Shown here piece after piece: positions 1 through 5,755 of a stretch of 5,755 nucleotides of DNA (positions are counted from its first letter, which is position 1; each line of letters opens with the position of its first letter). Made by a program: the position numbers and the translations under genes. The DNA is from Caldisericota bacterium. Its GTDB lineage: Bacteria > Caldisericota > Caldisericia > Cryosericales > Cryosericaceae. Location: positions 1 through 5,755 of the forward strand of contig JAPLGI010000115.1 in assembly GCA_026390245.1 (NCBI GenBank), in the 5' to 3' direction. The notes beneath the pieces were generated by a model, which saw only the letters and a list, made by a program, of their open reading frames with translations, was not told where the DNA came from and did no database searches.

Positions 1-1
1 A

Positions 2-217
2 ACATTCTTCACCGATGAACAGCTCGATCCCGACATCCTGTCCAGGGTCTATCAGCTGGAGACACAGATATACGACAGTCTCGATGGACTCGAGACTGCT
101 TTCGAGTCTCCCAAGGACCTTGGTCGCCGAGATACACTGAGGGACATACGCAAGCGCCTCGAATCTATTCTGCAGGACTTTGCCGCTCGCAAGGAGACGG
201 TGAAGTCACTGCGCTAG
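2..217 (+). CDS. C-terminal end of an unidentified charged helical protein (5' partial)
   Basis: An open frame enters from the window's left edge and gives 71 residues before a TAG at 215-217. The peptide begins TFFTDEQLDPDILSRVYQLE and ends ETVKSLR. It is rich in Asp, Glu, Lys, Arg, Leu and Gln, has no Cys or Trp and no hydrophobic stretch long enough to span a membrane. Leucines and other hydrophobic residues at 3-4 residue spacing suggest helices or a short coiled coil, so it is probably the soluble tail of a cytoplasmic protein. I recognise no family. It lies about 100 bp upstream of the penicillin-binding protein on the same strand, so co-transcription is possible, but no terminator or convincing promoter decides this. 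The frame is supported by its in-frame position at the edge, codon use like the next gene, and lack of a better alternative. The start is outside the window. Confidence 0.55.
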   Translation, partial: TFFTDEQLDPDILSRVYQLETQIYDSLDGLETAFESPKDLGRRDTLRDIRKRLESILQDFAARKETVKSLR

Positions 218-302
218 TGCCGCACTCGTTCTGAAGCGGACGGCTCGCGTTCATGTCTGCCCTTGACGGAACCCAGGATACTGCGACTCCATGATGACCT
301 TC

Positions 303-308
303 AGGAGG
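303..308 (+). promoter_or_regulatory. Shine-Dalgarno AGGAGG that sets the PBP start
   Basis: A perfect AGGAGG lies 12 nt before ATG-321 and 6 nt before an in-frame TTG at 315. The longest reading, ATG-291, would place this site inside the coding sequence and has only a weak AGGA (275-278) upstream. True initiation is therefore more likely at 321, or at TTG-315 where the spacing is ideal, than at 291. Confidence 0.6.
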
Positions 309-320
309 AACCACTTGAGC

Positions 321-2759
321 ATGGAAAGCGCCAACTCACCCAAACATCGGGGGCGACCCCGGCTCAAGGCTGTGCTGGGATGGGTTCTTGTCACGGCACT
401 GGCAGTCGGGATAGCAGGAAGTGCGTGTATTGCTCTTCTGTTTGCGCACTACTCCACACAGGTCCCTCCCGTGGGAGCGCTGTTCATCCAGACGCCCAAG
501 GCGTCGCAGGTGTTCGACCTCAACGACAACCTCCTGTCGTCTGTCTACTTCGCTGAGAACCGTCTGCCCAAACAGCTGACCGAAATCTCCGAGAAGGCCA
601 TCCAGGCTTTGATCGCTTCTGAAGACGAGCGATTCTTCAGCCATGGAGCCATCGACCTCCGGGGTCTCGTCGCGGGACTGGTCGTCGATCCACTCCTCGG
701 CCGGGGTGCCCGTGGAGCCAGTACGCTGACCCAGCAGCTTGCGCGCCAGGCTATTCTCCACGACACTGACCTTACGATCGCGAGGAAGTTCAAGGAAATC
801 ATCGTCGCGTTCCGTCTGGAGAAGCAGTACACGAAAGAGGAAATCCTTAATATGTACCTGAACTACGTGTACTTTGGCAACGGCTCCTATGGCATTGAAG
901 CCGCTGCACTTGGGTACTTCGGCATCCCCGCCAGGGATCTCGACGTCGCGCAAGCAGCCATGATCGTTGGCGTCCTGCCGGCCCCGTCAGCACGCAACCC
1001 CTACCAGAACCTCGAGCGGGCAAGGCAAAGCCAGCAACTGGTTCTAGACAAGATGGTGCGAAACCACTACTTGTCTCAAGAAGAAGCCGATACTGCCTTT
1101 GCCGAGCAGCTCAGTCTCAAGAATGGCTTGCGGTCTCCTTATGGAAGCGTCGGATGGTTTGTTGATTATGTCAAATCCATCGTCCAGGAAGAGTACGGCC
1201 AGGAGATGCTCTATCAGGGTGGCCTGCGCATCTACACCACGATCGACCCCAAGCTCCAGGAAGCAGCGCTGGCTGCCGTCCAGAAGGTCTGGGACCAGGC
1301 CAGGAAGGACAAGGTCTTTGTGGAGAGCGACCGCGACGCACTTGGCGTCTTCCAGCCCCAGGTGGGTCTGGTCAGCGTCGACCCCAGGACTGGCTATATT
1401 CTGGCCATGGTAGGTGGAACGAATTACGACGAGACCAACTTCAACCGCGTACTGGCGCCCAGGCAGCCGGGCTCGACGTTCAAGCTTTTCGACTACACGG
1501 CTGCTTTCGACAATGGGGTGACCTTCCCGTCCGAGATTGTCGCTTCGCAAGCTACGGATTTCGGCGGCTGGAATCCTCCCGAATGGCTGGGCACCAACCA
1601 GTGGTTTGGCCGCATCTCCGTGGCTAATGCCATCAAGCAATCGTCGAACATCGTCGCTGCCAAGACGACACTGAGGGCTGGACTCGACAGGGTCATCTAC
1701 TACGCGCGCAAGATGGGGGTTACGTCCCCCCTGAAACCGTATGTGTCTCTGTCCATCGGCAGCTTTGAAGTCTCACCCCTCGAAATGGTCGAGGCGTACT
1801 CGACGATTGCCAATGGCGGAGTCCGCATAACGCCCTATCCGATCCGGCGTATCGAGACAGAGAATGGCACGACGATCGAAGAACACAACTTCGCCGCGAC
1901 AAGGGTCCTTCCGGTCGCCACCGCCTGGATTGTGCAGACAATGTTGAGAGGCGTGTACGACAACACCTCAAACGCGCGCATCAGCGGGCTGCAAGCCGCC
2001 GGCAAGACGGGCAGCACCAACGACTGGCGGGATGCCTGGTACGACGGCTTCACGCCCGAACTCTGCACAGTCATCCATGTGGGAGCTGACGCGGCCCGCG
2101 CTCAGATGTCTGCCATCCGGAACGCAGGTTCGCGGTTCCCAGCAATGACATGGAAGGCCTACATGGAGCAGGCTATCAAGCTTCAGAAACAGACAGCTTT
2201 TGGTCCACAACCTGAAGGCGTGGCGGTACGCACGGTCTGTGATGACTCGGGATTGATCGCTACCGATGCCTGTCCTGCATCCTCGACTCACTCCTCGTAC
2301 TTCCTGTCGAGTCATGTCCCTACGCAGACATGCACGGTTCACCCGCCAATTCTTCAGACCGTGCGACTCGCAGTCGAGGACCCTACCAAGCTGGCTCCGG
2401 CCGACTGGCCCGATAGCAGAGTCATTGTCAGGACCCTGCTTCGGGACCAGGTCCCTACTGAAGTCTATGGACAGCAAACTGATCCAGGCGGTCAGCTCAG
2501 GATTACGGCATTCCCCGAGCAGTTCAAAGTCGGGCAGCAAGTGATGCTGCGTATCGAGGCGACTCAGTCGGTCGGCGTAACAGCCGCGTCTTTCGACGTC
2601 TATATCGGCGGAGCACTCGTCACATCAGCTTCCTCACTGCCCGTTACGGTGTCCTATGCGCCGACTGTGGCAGGTCCTCTGGAGATAGTCGTTGTTGGCC
2701 GCTCTGTTGGACTTGATACTGTCTTCCAGGCGGCATCCACGGTTCTGGTGCAACCCTAG
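321..2759 (+). CDS. Class A penicillin-binding protein (PBP1A-type peptidoglycan glycosyltransferase / DD-transpeptidase)
   Basis: This bifunctional cell-wall enzyme polymerises lipid II glycan chains and crosslinks their stem peptides outside the cytoplasmic membrane. From ATG-321 it has 812 residues (822 from ATG-291), normal for the family. A short basic tail (KHRGRPRLK) precedes one membrane anchor at about 17-43. The GT51 domain follows: EDERFF at 101-106 with catalytic Glu101, GASTLTQQ at 132-139, RKFKEI near 155-160, and NMYLNYVYFGNGSYG at 177-191. The usual HxGxD after the first motif reads HGAID, a Gly-to-Ala change. The transpeptidase domain has STFK (nucleophile Ser385, Lys388), SSN at 441-443 and KTGS at 562-565, so both activities look intact. 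After it comes a Cys-containing segment (C640, C651, C671), as in many Gram-positive-type PBP1s, and a beta-rich tail at about 720-812 that resembles an Ig-like fold. The gene is named ponA, mrcA or pbp1A in different lineages. Family assignment is very secure; the exact start is less so. Confidence 0.97.
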   Translation: MESANSPKHRGRPRLKAVLGWVLVTALAVGIAGSACIALLFAHYSTQVPPVGALFIQTPKASQVFDLNDNLLSSVYFAENRLPKQLTEISEKAIQALIASEDERFFSHGAIDLRGLVAGLVVDPLLGRGARGASTLTQQLARQAILHDTDLTIARKFKEIIVAFRLEKQYTKEEILNMYLNYVYFGNGSYGIEAAALGYFGIPARDLDVAQAAMIVGVLPAPSARNPYQNLERARQSQQLVLDKMVRNHYLSQEEADTAFAEQLSLKNGLRSPYGSVGWFVDYVKSIVQEEYGQEMLYQGGLRIYTTIDPKLQEAALAAVQKVWDQARKDKVFVESDRDALGVFQPQVGLVSVDPRTGYILAMVGGTNYDETNFNRVLAPRQPGSTFKLFDYTAAFDNGVTFPSEIVASQATDFGGWNPPEWLGTNQWFGRISVANAIKQSSNIVAAKTTLRAGLDRVIYYARKMGVTSPLKPYVSLSIGSFEVSPLEMVEAYSTIANGGVRITPYPIRRIETENGTTIEEHNFAATRVLPVATAWIVQTMLRGVYDNTSNARISGLQAAGKTGSTNDWRDAWYDGFTPELCTVIHVGADAARAQMSAIRNAGSRFPAMTWKAYMEQAIKLQKQTAFGPQPEGVAVRTVCDDSGLIATDACPASSTHSSYFLSSHVPTQTCTVHPPILQTVRLAVEDPTKLAPADWPDSRVIVRTLLRDQVPTEVYGQQTDPGGQLRITAFPEQFKVGQQVMLRIEATQSVGVTAASFDVYIGGALVTSASSLPVTVSYAPTVAGPLEIVVVGRSVGLDTVFQAASTVLVQP

Positions 2760-2813
2760 GCGCCAGACGCTCCATCCTCGGCACGCCACCGGATCTTCGT
2801 CCGAAGCAGGTCC

Positions 2814-2861
2814 CGATCCCGACGCGACCTGTAGGCACTGAGTCAAGCGTGATCGTTTTTT
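2814..2861 (+). terminator. Probable intrinsic terminator after the PBP gene
   Basis: CGATC (2814-2818) pairs with GATCG (2851-2855), directly followed by six T (2856-2861). Inside, ACGC (2822-2825) pairs with GCGT (2847-2850), and GAC (2826-2828) with GTC (2842-2844). The stem has about 12 bp, interrupted by a 3-nt bulge on the left arm and a 2-nt bulge on the right. Position about 55 bp after the PBP stop and the T-run at the stem base fit a rho-independent terminator. The bulges lower confidence. A rival hairpin, CAGGTC (2807-2812) with GACCTG (2826-2831), overlaps it. Confidence 0.5.
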
Positions 2862-2930
2862 CCCCGTGAGACATCCCTCCCCAAGGATGTTGTCGTCTCC
2901 CAAGGGTGACCCGGAGGAGCGGATTGGCCG

Positions 2931-2940
2931 GAACCGGTTC
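2931..2940 (+). repeat. 10-bp perfect palindrome GAACCGGTTC
   Basis: GAACCGGTTC is its own reverse complement and lies about 49 bp upstream of the -35 box of the carbamoyltransferase operon. This could be an upstream activator site. A 10-bp palindrome is expected by chance about once per kilobase, so a functional role is only a suggestion. Confidence 0.25.
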
Positions 2941-2946
2941 GACGAG

Positions 2947-2972
2947 ACCACGACAAGCAGGCAACTCGTGGT
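2947..2972 (+). repeat. Inverted repeat just upstream of the operon promoter
   Basis: ACCACGA (2947-2953) is perfectly repeated in inverted form as TCGTGGT (2966-2972), with a 12-nt spacer. It ends 16 bp before the -35 hexamer. It has no T-run, so it is not a classic terminator. Placement suggests a regulator-binding site, but no known operator consensus is recognised. Part of the left arm can also pair with TTGTCGT at 2890-2896. Confidence 0.35.
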
Positions 2973-2988
2973 GAGTCAGCCATCTCTA

Positions 2989-3016
2989 TTGACTGTGAAT
3001 GCTAAGAGCCTAAGAT
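2989..3016 (+). promoter_or_regulatory. Sigma70-like promoter of the carbamoyltransferase / carbamate kinase operon
   Basis: TTGACT (2989-2994) is followed after 16 bp by TAAGAT (3011-3016). An overlapping GATAAT at 3014-3019 would give 19 bp spacing. Transcription would start near 3023, leaving a leader of under 20 nt that carries the ribosome binding site of the first gene. A single TGAAT (2996-3000) in the spacer matches half of an ArgR box, but the partner ATTCA half is absent, so ArgR control is not supported. Confidence 0.55.
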
Positions 3017-3039
3017 AATGAGCACCTGAGGAGGTAAAG

Positions 3040-4059
3040 ATGAAAACAGATTTGAGAGGCAGAGATTTCATTAGCGTACTCGACTTTGACCGGGAGGAAT
3101 TGGAGACAATTCTTGATGTTGCCAAGTGGCTGAAGATGAGAAACGCCGTGGGCGAGCCACAGTCAGAGATCCTCAAAGGAAAGGTTCTGGGATTGCTTTT
3201 TGCATCGCCTTCCACAAGAACCAGACTCTCCTTTCAGACAGGGATAGTTCAGCTTGGGGGATCTGCCCAGGTCTACAATCCTGACGAATTGCAGCTTGCG
3301 CACAAGGAGTCATGGAAGGATACCGCCGAAATGATTTCGAGATTCCTGAACGGCTTCGCGATTCGCCTCTACAACCTCAAGGCCCAGATGGGTGCAGAGA
3401 CATATGAGTATGGCGATGCCAGAAAGGTCCTGAGAGGAATTGCCGAATATGCGAACATACCGGTCATCAACATGCTTGATGACAAGGAACACCCGTGTCA
3501 GATCATGGGCGATATCCTCACGATGACAGAGAAATTTGGTGGTTTGGAACGTGCAAGAGACAAGAAGATCGTCATGTCATGGGCCTATGACGAGAGAGCG
3601 AAGTCAGCAGGAGTGCCACAGACAATGATTGCTGCAGGCTCCACTCTCGGACTGAACATTACTCTGGCCTATCCTGACGAGCCCGGACTCTACGACGTTG
3701 ACAGTGAATACGTCGAATTCGCAAAGAAGGCGGTCGCTGAGGGTGGTGGTTCTCTTACCATCGAGCATGACATCTGGAAGGCATCAAAAGACGCCGACGT
3801 CATCTACGCCAAATCGTGGGCCAGGAGTCCCGACAGACACGCCGAGGTAGGCAAGAAGTACAAGGATGATTGGTGCATTTCGCATGACCATTTCAAGGTC
3901 GCCAACAAGAATGCCGTATATATGCACTGTCTGCCCGCTCGCAGGAATTTTGAAGTGACCGATCTCCTTATTGATGACCCAAAGATCTCTATTGTCAATG
4001 ACGAGGCAGAGAACAGACTCCATGTTCAGAAAGCGATCATGTCCCTCATGATGAGATAG
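3040..4059 (+). CDS. Carbamoyltransferase of the ornithine/N-acetylornithine ('knotted') type, substrate unknown
   Basis: A 339-residue cytoplasmic enzyme of the aspartate/ornithine carbamoyltransferase family, which moves a carbamoyl group between carbamoyl phosphate and an amine, or the reverse. The carbamoyl-phosphate domain has STRTR at 58-62 and HPCQ at 151-154. The second domain has YAKSW at 256-260, HCLPARR at 296-302 and a C-terminal DEAENRLHVQKAIM at 321-334. YAKSW, WAYDE at 181-185 and the C-terminal block match my recollection of Xanthomonas N-acetylornithine carbamoyltransferase and Escherichia coli YgeW; the DxxxSMG loop of classical ornithine carbamoyltransferase is absent. The loop before domain 2 reads AHKESWKDTA rather than GES. 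Glu305 stands where the Xanthomonas enzyme has a carboxylated lysine. ATG-3040 follows AGGAGGT (3029-3035) at 4 nt. It is first in an operon with carbamate kinase, which favours catabolic phosphorolysis over arginine synthesis. Automated pipelines may call it argF or OTC. Family secure, substrate not. Confidence 0.93.
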   Translation: MKTDLRGRDFISVLDFDREELETILDVAKWLKMRNAVGEPQSEILKGKVLGLLFASPSTRTRLSFQTGIVQLGGSAQVYNPDELQLAHKESWKDTAEMISRFLNGFAIRLYNLKAQMGAETYEYGDARKVLRGIAEYANIPVINMLDDKEHPCQIMGDILTMTEKFGGLERARDKKIVMSWAYDERAKSAGVPQTMIAAGSTLGLNITLAYPDEPGLYDVDSEYVEFAKKAVAEGGGSLTIEHDIWKASKDADVIYAKSWARSPDRHAEVGKKYKDDWCISHDHFKVANKNAVYMHCLPARRNFEVTDLLIDDPKISIVNDEAENRLHVQKAIMSLMMR

Positions 4060-4092
4060 TTCTCCAGAAGAATCAGGAACACGGAGTTCATC

Positions 4093-5178
4093 ATGGGAAG
4101 AAGACAGATCAGGATTTTTGCATTTGGTGGCAATGAAGTTGCGCCTGTCGGCTTGGTCGATGCAAGCGGAAAGGCGATTGTCCCGGACATTGCCATGCAA
4201 TGGAAGAGAACAAAGGAAACCTGTGAGCACATAGCAAATATCGTGAATTCCTTCCCTGAGGATGACTACATTCTTACGCACGGCAATGGCCCTCAGGTAG
4301 GCAATGTCCTTCTCCGCTCAGAGTATTCGAGACCCATACTTCCTCCTCTTCCCCTTGATGTGTGCGGGGCGGACACCCAGGGTTCGATGGGGTACATGCT
4401 GGCACAGATTCTTGCGAACCAGCTCAAGACAAAGGGCATCAGGAAGCAGGTGGTCAGCATCGTAACGCAGGTTGTGGTCGGCAAAGACGACCCCGGTTTC
4501 CAGAATCCCACGAAATATATCGGCCCATCCTATTCAAAAGCGGAAGCAATGGAACGGGCCCGCACAGACGGGTGGGCCGTCAGGCTTTACAAGAAAGACG
4601 AAGCGGGTAACGAGATATGGAGGAAGGTCGTGCCATCGCCCGTACCGCTTGATGTGGTTGAAATTGACCTCGTTGAGGCAGCACTTGAAAAGGGGATGGT
4701 CCCGATAACAGTTGGTGGGGGAGGTATCCCCGTTGTCCTGGAAGAACCGGATGCAAACGGCGTCTATCACAGCAATTATGGCTTCACGTTCGAAGACGGC
4801 AGAGACTCGAAGATATACAGGGGAGTCGAGGCCGTGATAGACAAGGATCTTGCCTCCGCTTTGCTGGGTACGATGCTTCTGGAGAGAGCAAAGGAACGGG
4901 GGGAAGATGTCGACGTCACACTGACCGTGTTCACGGGAGAAGATGGAGCCAAGCTCCACTATCAGCAGCCTGATCAGGTTGACCTTAGGCATCTGACCCT
5001 TGAAGAAGCAAAGAGATACTATGCTGAAGGGCACTTCCCCGCTGGCAGCATGGGGCCCAAGATACTCGCGACGATCAAGTTCCTTGAAGGCGGCGGCAAG
5101 AAGGCCTACATTTCCTTGACTTCGAAGTATCTGGAAACGATCGAAGGAAAAGCCGGCACGACGATCGTCAGAGAATAG
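4093..5178 (+). CDS. arcC: Carbamate kinase
   Basis: Carbamate kinase catalyses carbamoyl phosphate + ADP to carbamate + ATP; carbamate then breaks down to ammonia and CO2. It belongs to the cytoplasmic amino acid kinase fold. Signature motifs are AFGGNE at 10-15 (phosphate-binding GGN), THGNGPQVGN at 62-71, PLDVCGADTQG at 87-97, VGGGGIPVV at 207-215, GVEAVIDKDLASALL at 244-258, EGHFPAGSMGPKI at 312-324 and a GKAGTTIV end. At 361 residues it is longer than the usual roughly 310. Extra residues appear at about 217-242, between GGGGIPVV and GVEAVIDKD, and around 262-286. ATG-4093 follows GGAG (4083-4086) at 6 nt and lies 33 bp after the upstream carbamoyltransferase; the next gene starts 20 bp after its stop. 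Lying between two carbamoyltransferases, it most likely makes ATP from the carbamoyl phosphate they release. AGA/AGG codons dominate (14 of 18 Arg), as in its neighbours. Confidence 0.96.
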   Translation: MGRRQIRIFAFGGNEVAPVGLVDASGKAIVPDIAMQWKRTKETCEHIANIVNSFPEDDYILTHGNGPQVGNVLLRSEYSRPILPPLPLDVCGADTQGSMGYMLAQILANQLKTKGIRKQVVSIVTQVVVGKDDPGFQNPTKYIGPSYSKAEAMERARTDGWAVRLYKKDEAGNEIWRKVVPSPVPLDVVEIDLVEAALEKGMVPITVGGGGIPVVLEEPDANGVYHSNYGFTFEDGRDSKIYRGVEAVIDKDLASALLGTMLLERAKERGEDVDVTLTVFTGEDGAKLHYQQPDQVDLRHLTLEEAKRYYAEGHFPAGSMGPKILATIKFLEGGGKKAYISLTSKYLETIEGKAGTTIVRE

Positions 5179-5198
5179 TACCGTCCAGGGAGGTGACA

Positions 5199-5755
5199 AT
5201 GGACCTTTATGGCAAAGATCTGATTACCACGCAGGACTGGAGAAAGGAATGGCTTGATGAAGTCCTTGCTCTTGCAAAAGACATGAAGAAGCATAGGTAT
5301 GAAGAGCCATACACGCAGATCCTCAAGCTCAGGACTTTCTTCATGTTCTTCTACAACCCTTCGGTGAGGACGAGGCAGTCTTTTGAGGCGGCAGCCACGG
5401 AACTTGGAGGCCATGCTCAGTTTCTCGAGCCAAAAGCGATGAGATTGAAGTCAAAAGACAAAGCAGGCGAAACGATCGAGGATGCAGCGAATATTATGTC
5501 CAGGTATGGTGTTGGTCTTGGAATAAGGATTCTTGAAGATGCAGTTGAGCAGTACGGCGATGGCGAAGCGTTGCTCAGAGAATATGCGAAGTATGCAACA
5601 ATTCCCATTGTTTCAATGGCTCACGACAAGTATCATCCCTGCCAGGGGCTTGCAGACCTCATGGGACTGCAGGAACACATGGGGGATGTCAAGGGCAAGA
5701 AGATAGTCATGATGTGGGGGTACTCCTCAATGGTTCGTTCCTGGAGCTCTGTTCA
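5199..5755 (+). CDS. Second carbamoyltransferase, N-acetylornithine/YgeW-like (3' partial)
   Basis: The first 185 residues of a second aspartate/ornithine carbamoyltransferase family enzyme; the window ends inside the gene, just past the start of domain 2. Visible carbamoyl-phosphate motifs are NPSVRTR at 53-59 and HPCQ at 146-149. NPSxRTR resembles the NPSMRTR of Xanthomonas N-acetylornithine carbamoyltransferase, and AGETIEDAANIMSR at 89-102 resembles YgeW's GET-ETANMIS stretch, both from memory. It is clearly homologous to the first transferase of this operon but strongly diverged, with about four extra residues in the loop between GGHAQ and GET, so it is not a recent duplicate and probably has another substrate or subunit role. 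ATG-5199 has an excellent ribosome binding site, AGGGAGGTGA (5187-5196), and follows carbamate kinase by 20 bp. The HCLP motif and substrate loop lie outside the window, so activity cannot be judged. Confidence 0.92.
   Translation, partial: MDLYGKDLITTQDWRKEWLDEVLALAKDMKKHRYEEPYTQILKLRTFFMFFYNPSVRTRQSFEAAATELGGHAQFLEPKAMRLKSKDKAGETIEDAANIMSRYGVGLGIRILEDAVEQYGDGEALLREYAKYATIPIVSMAHDKYHPCQGLADLMGLQEHMGDVKGKKIVMMWGYSSMVRSWSSV

Noticed and set aside
263..282. Possible PBP promoter: TTGACG (263-268) and GATACT (277-282)
   Set aside because: The two hexamers are only 8 bp apart. Neither has a good partner at 16-18 bp, so no promoter can be called.
1044..1640. 198-codon open frame on the minus strand inside the PBP gene
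   Set aside because: It lies entirely opposite a gene with intact family motifs. Its translation has no recognisable domain, and long antisense frames are common in GC-rich coding DNA.
2634..2964. Two overlapping minus-strand frames (about 105 codons each) running across the PBP end and the intergenic region
   Set aside because: They overlap the terminator and the end of the PBP gene, are rich in Arg, Gly and Pro as in shadow frames, and show no recognisable family.
2995..3012. ArgR operator (ARG box) in the operon promoter
   Set aside because: Only one TGAAT half-site is present and the inverted ATTCA half is missing.
4534..5199. 221-codon minus-strand frame opposite the carbamate kinase gene
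   Set aside because: It mirrors a well-conserved kinase reading frame, and its protein resembles nothing known to me.
1..5755. CRISPR arrays, tRNA or rRNA genes, insertion sequences, riboswitches
   Set aside because: No regularly spaced direct repeats, cloverleaf-like segments, transposase motifs or terminal inverted repeats were seen. The leader of the carbamoyl operon from the predicted start is too short for a riboswitch.

Overview
The window is bacterial DNA with dense genes, all on the + strand, in two blocks that look unrelated. A bifunctional class A penicillin-binding protein means the host has a peptidoglycan wall. I cannot name the phylum from the sequence. The mix of PBP1A type and catabolic carbamoyltransferases would suit an anaerobic, fermentative or uncultured lineage, but that is inference.

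Block 1 (about 1-2860) holds the C-terminal end of an unidentified charged, helical protein (stop at 215-217). After a gap of about 100 bp comes a full-length PBP1A-like peptidoglycan glycosyltransferase/transpeptidase (about 321-2759), with all its catalytic motifs, an N-terminal membrane anchor and a beta-rich C-terminal tail. A probable intrinsic terminator follows (2814-2861, imperfect hairpin then six T).

The 280-bp gap (2760-3039) holds this terminator, a 10-bp perfect palindrome, a 7-bp-stem inverted repeat and a good sigma70-like promoter (TTGACT, 16 bp, TAAGAT) just ahead of block 2.

Block 2 (3040 to the window end) looks like one operon with gaps of 33 and 20 bp: a carbamoyltransferase, a carbamate kinase, and a second, clearly different carbamoyltransferase cut by the window end. 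Both transferases resemble the 'knotted' branch (N-acetylornithine / N-succinylornithine carbamoyltransferases and YgeW) more than ordinary ArgF/OTC. The simplest reading is catabolic: a carbamoylated compound is phosphorolysed to carbamoyl phosphate, and the kinase uses this to make ATP, ammonia and CO2. The carbamoylated substrate is unknown, and no arginine deiminase is visible. Two different transferases around one kinase is the most interesting point here.

Arginine codon use differs sharply between blocks: AGA is 2 of 45 Arg codons in the PBP gene but 13 of 19 in the first carbamoyltransferase. This suggests block 2 has a different history, possibly horizontal transfer.
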